Shown here piece after piece: positions 1-5,443 of a DNA stretch of 5,621 bases; position 1 is the stretch's first letter, and every line of letters starts with the position of its first letter. The stretch spans positions 1-5,621 of the forward strand of contig CAKXBD010000137.1 in assembly GCA_934871445.1 (NCBI GenBank). The letters are read 5' to 3'. Source of the stretch: an uncultured bacterium (GTDB lineage Bacteria; Bacillota; Clostridia; Christensenellales; Borkfalkiaceae). A program made the position numbers and the translations under genes. A model generated the notes under the pieces. That model was not told where the DNA came from. It saw only the letters and a program-made list of their open reading frames with translations, and ran no database searches.

Positions 1-1653
1 GGCAATTCCGCTGTCTTCCGAAGGCATAGGCTGTTTCGCTTTGCGCATCCACTTTTCCGCCAAAGCTCTTTCAACAGCAGCTCTCTCTGCGGCTGCACGA
101 CTCTCCTTCTTCGCCATTTTTTCATCGGCGCGACGAGCCTGCTTACTTTCAGGCATCGCTGATTTTTCTTCCGGCTTCGACTCCGCGGCCTTTTCTTCCG
201 TTTTAATTTCAGTTTCCTGATTTTCTTCGGAAACAGGTTCCTGTACGTATTGATAAGGATTGAACGGGCGATAAGGTCTGCCGTTATTCCAATAAGAGCT
301 ATACGGAGGCATATACGGATTGTTCATGTACGGGTTCGCATATCCGTAAACAGGCTGGCCGTTCTCCTCCGTTCCGGGCGACTGCATAGGAGGCATTTGC
401 GGTCCCGCAATCATCGGCATAACCATAATCGGTTGCCCGTTAGGCTGCATGAAAATGGCGGGTTGCGTAATGCACTGCAAAGGTACATGATACATCGCAG
501 GAACATTTTCATTCGCAACTTCTTTTTCCGTATTCGTTTCTGCGGGATGATCGGGATCGATGTCCACATCTTCTTCCGTCTCCGAAGCCGCGGCGGGCTC
601 CTCTGCAAGCTTACCCTTTACATTGGGCAGGCGACACATGCAGAATTCTTCTATAATCGCGGCAAGAGCGACGATGGCGAGATATAAAGTACTCATCGTA
701 GGAGCGATAAAATCCCGCTTTCCTTCCGCTACAAACAAAAGTGCAAACAATGCAGCCGCCGTAATCAAAGTAAAGATAGAGAATACTCGGAAATTCTTCA
801 TGCCGGAGGCTTCCATCCCCTCGCGGTCAAACTCGGTCGCCGCAGTAGCATGCTTCAAAAGTACCAATGTCCAAATACAAATGAAAAGCTGCAACAGAGG
901 CAGAACACCATAGATCAAAACGTCCATCTTTACCTTGAACAGTTCGCTGAATGCGTTCTTTTCCAACCATTTCACCGCATTGAGCATTAAATTGCTCTCG
1001 GAGATGAAATACATGATAAGCCCGACAAAGACGAGCTGAGCGATATTGCGGAAGAAGGGAGCGATTCTTCCCAAGGTACGTTTTTCTTCCGCGGGATTAT
1101 CCCCGACCGTAAACAAGCTGACATTTCCGCCTACGAGACCGCACCAGAAATGGAAAATAAGTCCCACTACAATGGAAATATAGAACAGATTGGCAAATCC
1201 TGCCCCAGAAACGAGATGAATGATAAAGGGGAACGCGATAAATACGCAATATGTACCGGAGAAAATCTTACCCATCTCCTCCATAGCGATAGCGTTGCGG
1301 TTAAATCCGTTCAGTCGGGAAGCCTTCTTCTTAAACAGACGGCCAAGTCTGGACAAGGATTTAAGTACATTGATAACGACGGTCAGAAGCAATAACGCAT
1401 ATACGAGCGCAACAAAGGCGTTGAGTATAACGGGCGCTTCGGAGGTCTTAATATTTTTAAGTTCAAGGAAGGGCTTCCAGAAATTTTTCACCCACATCGA
1501 GCCCACGGACGTACCGTAAACGAGGGGCAGGAAAGCCATCACGGCGAGAAATACCGTGGCGATCAGATAGAGAATCCCCACGAATTCCGCTTTGGAATGT
1601 GTCTTGGCAATGCGTTTTTTAACCGATACGGCTTTTTTCATATTCTCTTTCAT
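1..1653 (-). CDS. Polytopic membrane protein with long Pro/Met/Tyr-rich cytoplasmic tail (3' end outside window)
   Basis: I do not recognise this gene. The frame is open for 551 codons to the window edge, so the C-terminus is missing. The start ATG at 1653 overlaps the stop of the upstream gene as ATGA, with AAGGAGG (1670..1664) ten bases before it; the next in-frame ATG, at residue 5, is too far from that site. About eight hydrophobic segments are visible near residues 24-46, 74-97, 129-149, 152-174, 203-218, 243-266, 290-309 and 316-337. A basic N-terminus and a basic loop after segment 2 (about 98-120) imply that the N-terminus and the tail after segment 8 are cytoplasmic. Residues about 345-385 are acidic, 386-470 are rich in Pro, Met, Tyr, Asn and Gln, and 471-540 are highly charged and Ala/Glu/Lys/Arg-rich, possibly helical. 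No catalytic motif is visible. The coupling suggests that it works with the exported protein encoded just upstream. Function unknown. Confidence 0.85.
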   Translation of the reverse strand, partial: MKENMKKAVSVKKRIAKTHSKAEFVGILYLIATVFLAVMAFLPLVYGTSVGSMWVKNFWKPFLELKNIKTSEAPVILNAFVALVYALLLLTVVINVLKSLSRLGRLFKKKASRLNGFNRNAIAMEEMGKIFSGTYCVFIAFPFIIHLVSGAGFANLFYISIVVGLIFHFWCGLVGGNVSLFTVGDNPAEEKRTLGRIAPFFRNIAQLVFVGLIMYFISESNLMLNAVKWLEKNAFSELFKVKMDVLIYGVLPLLQLFICIWTLVLLKHATAATEFDREGMEASGMKNFRVFSIFTLITAAALFALLFVAEGKRDFIAPTMSTLYLAIVALAAIIEEFCMCRLPNVKGKLAEEPAAASETEEDVDIDPDHPAETNTEKEVANENVPAMYHVPLQCITQPAIFMQPNGQPIMVMPMIAGPQMPPMQSPGTEENGQPVYGYANPYMNNPYMPPYSSYWNNGRPYRPFNPYQYVQEPVSEENQETEIKTEEKAAESKPEEKSAMPESKQARRADEKMAKKESRAAAERAAVERALAEKWMRKAKQPMPSEDSGIA

Positions 1654-2510
1654 TTTTTCATTGCCTCCTTGACGGAATCAGGCAGGTCGACCTTCGTATT
1701 ATTGAGATTGGAATACTGAAGGGCCGTGGTTATTGTTCCATAAGATTTCGTCTCGTCTGTTTCGGAGAGACTTAAAGTATGTCGAATCGTCGGGCAAAGT
1801 CCCACAGTAAACCGGCAGTCTCCTTTCAAATAATCAGCGGTCACAGAGGTATCTTTGAAATGATATTCCCCCGTAAGGCCGAGATAGACAGGATTATCGG
1901 AATTGACAGAACCGAATACTTCGGTCATATAACTGAAAATGCTGGACGCCAAGATATACTGATCCGCCGAAGTTTCTGTCATTTGCTCCCATTTTGCTTT
2001 GTCCAAAAGCGGGGTGTCGTTAACGTTTTCCGTCGCAGCGGAAGTGTTTGTACGAGCATACCATACGCCGTCGGATTTGGAAAGCACATATTCTCCCGCT
2101 TCTATCGTCGTCGTACGCCCCTCGAAATACCTGCCCGAAAGTTTCAGATATGTATAATCTGCATCGGTATATATGACGCCCTCGGTCAAATTGTTGACCG
2201 TCTGAGCGCCCTCTCCCGTCGTCGTTATCGTCGAAGTCTGGGTAAAGGAGAGGGAATACGATTTATATTTTCCGTCCTTTTTGCTGCCGTCGAAAATGCC
2301 CCCCGACTCGGTCACGAGCGTCTTTGTCTCATCGAAGCCGCTTTTGTTGATCCAACCGTCGAAAACGTTGCCCGTTGCGCTGCCGATAGGTTTTTCGGCC
2401 TTACCGACTGCGTTTCCCGCGAACATCGTTCCGTAAACGACAGTTCCGCCGGCCAATGCGAGAGAAAGGATCAAGCCGATCGTCCCGCAGATTCTGCCTT
2501 TCTTTTTCAT
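1650..2510 (-). CDS. Exported or membrane-anchored beta-rich protein of unknown function
   Basis: This encodes 286 residues and is not firmly recognised. The ATG at 2510 is chosen because GAGGAGG (2523..2517) sits six bases before it; an in-frame TTG at 2525 would place that site inside the coding sequence. The N-terminus is basic (MKKK), followed by a hydrophobic stretch at about 9-31. A signal-peptidase site near Ala34 is possible, but an uncleaved anchor cannot be excluded. No lipobox cysteine is present: Cys8 precedes the hydrophobic core. The rest is rich in Thr, Ser, Gly, Asp and Tyr with alternating strand-like patterns, as in an extracytoplasmic beta domain. Cys232 and Cys239 could form a disulfide. 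The C-terminal stretch at about 257-282 (a strand, then SNLNNTKV, then a Leu-Pro) reminds me of LolA/LppX-like carrier folds, but this is only an impression. The gene is first in a two-gene unit and is translationally coupled to the polytopic membrane protein. Confidence 0.85.
   Translation of the reverse strand: MKKKGRICGTIGLILSLALAGGTVVYGTMFAGNAVGKAEKPIGSATGNVFDGWINKSGFDETKTLVTESGGIFDGSKKDGKYKSYSLSFTQTSTITTTGEGAQTVNNLTEGVIYTDADYTYLKLSGRYFEGRTTTIEAGEYVLSKSDGVWYARTNTSAATENVNDTPLLDKAKWEQMTETSADQYILASSIFSYMTEVFGSVNSDNPVYLGLTGEYHFKDTSVTADYLKGDCRFTVGLCPTIRHTLSLSETDETKSYGTITTALQYSNLNNTKVDLPDSVKEAMKK
1664..1670 (-). promoter_or_regulatory. Shine-Dalgarno site of the coupled downstream gene
   Basis: AAGGAGG lies inside the last codons of the exported-protein gene, ten bases before the ATG at 1653. 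With the ATGA stop/start overlap (1653..1650), this is a standard arrangement for translational coupling, which would keep the two products in a linked ratio. Confidence 0.8.
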
Positions 2511-2516
2511 CCGAAG

Positions 2517-2523
2517 CCTCCTC
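2517..2523 (-). promoter_or_regulatory. Shine-Dalgarno site deciding the ATG at 2510
   Basis: GAGGAGG lies six bases before the ATG at 2510. It overlaps the longer reading frame that begins at the TTG at 2525, so the shorter 286-residue product is the likely one. Confidence 0.85.
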
Positions 2524-2544
2524 AAAATTTCATTTTCACCGGTA

Positions 2545-2565
2545 CCATATTTATCCCATATTATC
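2545..2565. repeat. Tandem near-identical 11/10-bp repeat in the leader
   Basis: On the plus strand, CCATATTTATC (2545-2555) is followed immediately by CCATATTATC (2556-2565). The units differ by one T and are spaced about one helical turn. They lie in the untranslated leader between the predicted transcription start near 2590 and the Shine-Dalgarno site. A role as an operator or in mRNA structure is possible, but the stretch is AT-rich and chance is not excluded. Confidence 0.4.
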
Positions 2566-2596
2566 GCAAATACTTACACCGATATTATTCCTTTAT

Positions 2597-2625
2597 ATTA
2601 TAACCTTTTTTTCTTTTATTGTCAA
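2597..2625 (-). promoter_or_regulatory. Perfect-consensus sigma-A promoter of the exported protein / membrane protein unit
   Basis: TTGACA (2625..2620) and TATAAT (2602..2597) are both exact consensus hexamers with exactly 17 bp between them. Transcription would start near 2590, giving a leader of about 80 nt before the ATG at 2510. Upstream, T-runs on the plus strand (A-tracts on the transcribed orientation) at 2631-2634, 2639-2644, 2652-2657, 2662-2667 and 2670-2675 could act as an UP element or bend the DNA. A promoter this close to consensus is expected to be strong unless repressed. Confidence 0.88.
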
Positions 2626-2677
2626 TATCCTTTTCTTATTTTTTCGCCAAGTTTTTTAATATTTTTTCGTTTTTTCT

Positions 2678-3202
2678 CTATTCTTGAAAATTTTCCGTCA
2701 CGATTTGACAACAATGCATCGTTTTCAGAGCCGCACGATGATTTTCGGGCGTCGATCCCGCACAACATTCCGCGTCCACGACGATCTCCGCATCGGGCAA
2801 AAAGGCTTTCAAAATCAATGCGTTGGATACTACGCAAATATCCGTACAGACGCCGATTATCTCCACTCTTTCATAGCCCTCCTCCGCAGCAAATTTCGCA
2901 AGGGAAAGACTTCCGAAAGAAGGCTTATCAAATATCTTTTCCCCTTGAAAATAAAGGCCTTCGACGATTTCCCAGCCCTTCGTTTTGCGCAGACAATGCA
3001 AAATGGGCAATCGCTTTCCCTCCTGTGTAGAAAGATAGTCTTCCCCGTGCGTATCCCGTGTAAACACCACCCTTTTCCCCGACACTCTGGCCTCTTCCGC
3101 CTTTCTCTTTACGGCGGGGAGAATGTCCCGAGCCTCCCGGGTTCCCAGCGCTCCGAAAACAAAGTCGTTCTGCATGTCTACAACGACCAAAAGTTCCTTC
3201 AC
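2678..3202 (-). CDS. Isochorismatase/nicotinamidase superfamily cysteine hydrolase
   Basis: This encodes 174 residues, a normal length for this superfamily of single-domain cytosolic cysteine hydrolases. The start is the GTG at 3202, nine bases after GAGGAGG (3218..3212); an in-frame ATG at 3241 would put that site inside the gene. The catalytic triad is visible as Asp9 in VVDMQNDF, Lys93 in FDKPSFGS and Cys123 in GVCTDICV. Asp50 and His52 in RDTH, plus His69 in LPILHC, match the metal ligands of nicotinamidases such as PncA. Nicotinamide hydrolysis to nicotinate and ammonia, in NAD salvage, is therefore the best guess. The superfamily acts on many amides, however, so the substrate is not proven. 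It lies 127 bp downstream of the pyrophosphatase gene on the same strand, with no clear terminator between them. pncA would be the symbol if nicotinamidase activity were confirmed. Confidence 0.93.
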   Translation of the reverse strand: MKELLVVVDMQNDFVFGALGTREARDILPAVKRKAEEARVSGKRVVFTRDTHGEDYLSTQEGKRLPILHCLRKTKGWEIVEGLYFQGEKIFDKPSFGSLSLAKFAAEEGYERVEIIGVCTDICVVSNALILKAFLPDAEIVVDAECCAGSTPENHRAALKTMHCCQIVTENFQE

Positions 3203-3211
3203 TTTGTTTTG

Positions 3212-3218
3212 CCTCCTC
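3212..3218 (-). promoter_or_regulatory. Shine-Dalgarno site deciding the GTG start at 3202
   Basis: GAGGAGG lies nine bases before the GTG at 3202. No comparable site precedes the in-frame ATG at 3241, so the GTG start is favoured. It also places the first beta strand (ELLVVVDMQNDF) directly at the N-terminus, as is usual in the family. Confidence 0.8.
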
Positions 3219-3263
3219 TCTATTATTCCATGCAAACTCATGAAAATTTATAACCGATCCTCC

Positions 3264-3314
3264 CCGCGGTTTTCGTCGAATTTTATCGATTCCGACATTC
3301 GATTTTATGCGCGG
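3264..3314. repeat. Nested imperfect inverted repeat between ppa and the hydrolase gene
   Basis: The outer arms are CCGCG (3264-3268) and CGCGG (3310-3314), and the inner arms are TCGAAT (3276-3281) and ATTCGA (3297-3302) with a 15-base loop. The stretch fills much of the 127-bp gap between the two minus-strand genes. No T-run follows in the direction of transcription, so it does not look like an intrinsic terminator. It could be an mRNA processing or stabilising structure, or chance. Confidence 0.35.
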
Positions 3315-3329
3315 TTACGGAAAAATTAT

Positions 3330-3860
3330 TTACCTTTCGAATTTATCTTTATACATGGCGATACACTTATTTATAATATCTACGGCCTCGTCGCGATGAC
3401 AAATTTCCTTGACGGTCGTCTGTTTATGTTCGAGGGATTTATACACCTCGAAAAAATGCATCATTTCATCGAATACATGGGAGGGTAACTCGTGAATATC
3501 ATAGTATCCGTTATACGTGGGATCGCCCAAGGGAATCGCGATTACTTTTTCGTCGAGAGAGCCTCCGTCGATCATTTTAATGACGCCGATAGGATAGCAG
3601 TTGACCAACGTCATAGGATAAATTGCCTCCGCACATAAAACCAAAACGTCCAAAGGATCTCCGTCCTCGGCAAGCGTACGGGGGATAAAACCGTAGTTTG
3701 CGGGATATACGGTGGAAGTATAAAGGACGCGGTCCAATTTCAAAAGCCCCGTTTCTTTGTCCAGCTCGTATTTTGCCTTACAGCCCTTGGGAATTTCAAT
3801 CAGGGCCTCAAAATTTTTAGCGGATATGCGCTTTGGGGAAATATCGTGCCATATATTCAT
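3330..3860 (-). CDS. ppa: Inorganic pyrophosphatase, family I (soluble)
   Basis: This encodes 176 residues, the usual size of bacterial family I pyrophosphatases. These cytosolic, Mg-dependent enzymes hydrolyse pyrophosphate to two phosphates and pull biosynthetic reactions forward. The active-site set is complete by comparison with the E. coli enzyme: Glu22, Lys30 and Glu32 (KYE), Arg44, Tyr52 and Tyr56 (YPANYG), the signature DGDPLDVLV with Asp66, Asp68 and Asp71, then Asp98, Asp103 and Lys105, and finally Tyr140-Lys141. Position 99, next to Asp98, is Gly where E. coli has Glu98. The ATG at 3860 is chosen because AAAGGAG (3877..3871) lies ten bases before it; the in-frame ATG at 3869 is only one base from that site. 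The gene has its own promoter, diverges from the glycosyltransferase gene and may be co-transcribed with the hydrolase downstream. Confidence 0.97.
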   Translation of the reverse strand: MNIWHDISPKRISAKNFEALIEIPKGCKAKYELDKETGLLKLDRVLYTSTVYPANYGFIPRTLAEDGDPLDVLVLCAEAIYPMTLVNCYPIGVIKMIDGGSLDEKVIAIPLGDPTYNGYYDIHELPSHVFDEMMHFFEVYKSLEHKQTTVKEICHRDEAVDIINKCIAMYKDKFER

Positions 3861-3885
3861 AAAAATCATTCTCCTTTACGTCGTT

Positions 3886-3914
3886 ATTGTATCATACTTT
3901 CCGTTAATTCGCAA
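3886..3914 (-). promoter_or_regulatory. Extended -10 promoter of ppa
   Basis: TTGCGA (3914..3909) and TACAAT (3891..3886) are separated by 17 bp, and a TG one base before the -10 gives an extended -10 element. Predicted transcription starts near 3879, leaving a leader of only about 20 nt. An A/T inverted repeat (AAAAATT at 3925-3931, AATTTTT at 3941-3947) lies just upstream of the -35. Confidence 0.72.
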
Positions 3915-3985
3915 GGGTTCGCACAAAAATTCCTCAAAATAATTTTTTCAAATCTGTCATAACTTTCTGAAAGTCGCATAATCAG

Positions 3986-4014
3986 TTGTCTTTTCGGACA
4001 AAACGTGCTATAAT
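3986..4014 (+). promoter_or_regulatory. Extended -10 promoter of the glycosyltransferase gene
   Basis: TTGTCT (3986-3991) and TATAAT (4009-4014) are 17 bp apart, and TG at 4006-4007 gives a TGnTATAAT extended -10. Transcription would begin near 4021, about 29 nt before the ATG. A perfect 5-bp inverted repeat, TTGTC (3986-3990) and GACAA (3997-4001), overlaps the -35 and spacer and could be a small operator. Confidence 0.75.
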
Positions 4015-4049
4015 GAACGAGTCTATATCGTCATTCGTTCGGAGGTATC

Positions 4050-5336
4050 ATGCGAAAAGAAAAAGAGGTGGAACGGGAGGAAGGGCATCCGAGCCCTATA
4101 AAAGATTTTTTTAAGAGAAAGAATCCCGCGGAATTTTTTGTAGCTTTCATGGCGGTAAGTCTGATAATCTATCTCATCGCTTCCCTGATATGGGGCGGCA
4201 AGGTATTGTGCGGAATATTCTTCGCAGACGGGACCGACTTGTTTATGGATTTCTTTAATTCCGTTCGGGACGTTTCGCAGGGAACGGGCGTCTATACCGA
4301 TCGTGGAGTCATTTATCCCCCCATGGCTAATCTCATCTTTCTGTTATGCCTTCGATTTATTCCCGAAGAATACGCGACTACGCCCTTCGACCAACGTCAT
4401 AACTGGGTGAATTATCCCTCCGCTATCATTGCTTGCCTATTGTTTCTGTTCGTGTTTGCACTTCTGTTTTTCTTTCTCTGCGGAAACCGGATACGTTTTT
4501 CGGGAAAGAAAAAAACTCTCTTCTGTTTTTTTATTCTCCTCAACGTCCCCATGCTCTCTTTATTGGAAAGGGGAAATATCATTCTTTTGTCCACCTTGGC
4601 ATCGGCAGCCTTTTTATTCTTTTATCAAAGCGAAAACAAACTTGCAAGGGAACTTTCCCTCGTCGCTCTCGCGTTTTCATTCTCGCTCAAATTATATCCC
4701 GCTGCTTTCGGCTGGCTGTTGATTGCGGACAAACGTTATAAAGAGGCTCTTCGCTGTGCACTGTACGGAATTTTACTGCTCCTTTTACCGTCCTTCTTTT
4801 TCGGAGGGCCTAAATGTCTCGTCTGGATGTTGGGAAATGTCGCCGACTTTTCCTCCGGTTCCGGCGCTTGGACGAGCATTGCAAAAACGCTGCATGTTCC
4901 CGAACAGTTATTAAAAATCCTTTTCATGGCTTTACTCGTCTTTGTCGTGGCAATGTTTGTCGCAGCCTCTTATCTTCAAAAAGAACGCTGGAAGGTCATC
5001 CTTTTTGCCTGTACGCTGTTCATGTGCGTCCCTTCCATTCATGCCACCTATGCTTGGGGAATTTTTCTCGTGCCGCTCATTTATCTCTGTAACGAAAAAA
5101 AGCAACTTAAAGGTATCGATTGGGCGTATTTCTCCTTCCTTATCCTCCCCTTTCTCTTTATTCCCGGAAATCCCGACCTTCATCATTTTTTAGGCAACGG
5201 AGCGGCGATTTCCGATATTTGTATTCTCCTTTCCACCGTTGCTCTGGGGATAATTTGTCTCGTCGATACGTTCAAGGCAATAAGCGGCAGGCGGAAATCG
5301 GGAGAAACGTTTTCAGGGCTTTCTGCTCAAAAATAG
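4050..5336 (+). CDS. GT87/DUF2029-like polytopic membrane glycosyltransferase (GT-C fold)
   Basis: This encodes 428 residues, typical for DUF2029/GT87 proteins, which transfer sugars (mannose in the characterised mycobacterial PimE) from a polyprenyl-phosphate donor on the outer face of the membrane. The N-terminus is charged and cytoplasmic, followed by about 11-12 membrane segments from residue 29 to 405. Family-like marks are acidic Asp63 and Asp67 in the first external loop (candidate catalytic bases), then Tyr82 and Tyr-Pro-Pro at 89-91, Glu-Arg-Gly-Asn at 173-176, and Ser-x-Lys-x-Tyr-Pro at 212-217 followed by a basic loop. The start ATG has GGAGG (4041-4045) four bases upstream, a rather short gap. 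Sugar and acceptor cannot be read from sequence. A flippase-like gene follows on the same strand, which fits surface glycan synthesis. Family assignment is fairly sure; the exact reaction is not. Confidence 0.87.
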   Translation: MRKEKEVEREEGHPSPIKDFFKRKNPAEFFVAFMAVSLIIYLIASLIWGGKVLCGIFFADGTDLFMDFFNSVRDVSQGTGVYTDRGVIYPPMANLIFLLCLRFIPEEYATTPFDQRHNWVNYPSAIIACLLFLFVFALLFFFLCGNRIRFSGKKKTLFCFFILLNVPMLSLLERGNIILLSTLASAAFLFFYQSENKLARELSLVALAFSFSLKLYPAAFGWLLIADKRYKEALRCALYGILLLLLPSFFFGGPKCLVWMLGNVADFSSGSGAWTSIAKTLHVPEQLLKILFMALLVFVVAMFVAASYLQKERWKVILFACTLFMCVPSIHATYAWGIFLVPLIYLCNEKKQLKGIDWAYFSFLILPFLFIPGNPDLHHFLGNGAAISDICILLSTVALGIICLVDTFKAISGRRKSGETFSGLSAQK

Positions 5337-5366
5337 TTGAGGCGTTTTTACCGAGAACGGCCTCAA
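5337..5366 (+). terminator. Hairpin directly after the glycosyltransferase stop (possible weak terminator)
   Basis: TTGAGGC (5337-5343) pairs perfectly with GCCTCAA (5360-5366), and a further GTT/AAC pairing is possible past a one-base bulge. On the plus strand it is followed by AATAATTACC rather than a T-run, so termination would be weak. Read on the minus strand it is followed by CTATTTTTG. It may attenuate read-through into the flippase gene or protect the mRNA end. Confidence 0.4.
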
Positions 5367-5443
5367 AATAATTACCAAAACCGCGTAACGGAGCTGCTTC
5401 CCCTTCGCCCGCAGACTGCAAGTCCACCCATTCCGATGAAACG

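Noticed and set aside
250..913. Overlapping plus-strand frames within the left region
   Set aside because: They are antisense to a 551-codon uninterrupted frame with clear membrane segments. Their His/Arg/Ile-rich composition is that of a complementary-strand shadow.
1650..2510. Lipoprotein assignment of the exported protein
   Set aside because: There is no cysteine after the hydrophobic core. The only N-terminal cysteine, residue 8, lies before it, so a lipobox is absent.
1779..2603. A 274-codon plus-strand open frame antisense to the exported-protein gene
   Set aside because: It runs across the minus-strand gene and its promoter, has an Arg/Ile/Phe-heavy composition without domain character, and lacks a ribosome site. 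The minus-strand frame has a signal segment, a Shine-Dalgarno site and a promoter.
2606..2675. T-rich runs read as plus-strand terminators
   Set aside because: No plus-strand gene lies upstream and no GC-rich stem precedes the runs. They are better explained as A-tracts upstream of and within the minus-strand promoter.
3247..3252. TATAAA as a -10 for a separate promoter of the hydrolase gene
   Set aside because: At 17 bp spacing the -35 position reads CGAAAA, a poor match, and there is no extended -10 TG. It is not strong enough to annotate.
2684..3253. A 189-codon plus-strand open frame antisense to the hydrolase gene
   Set aside because: The minus strand encodes a hydrolase with a complete catalytic triad, so the plus-strand frame is a shadow.
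5390..5443. A possible tRNA-like or small RNA segment in the gap before the flippase
   Set aside because: Apart from a tiny GACT/AGTC stem, no cloverleaf or T-arm pattern can be built.
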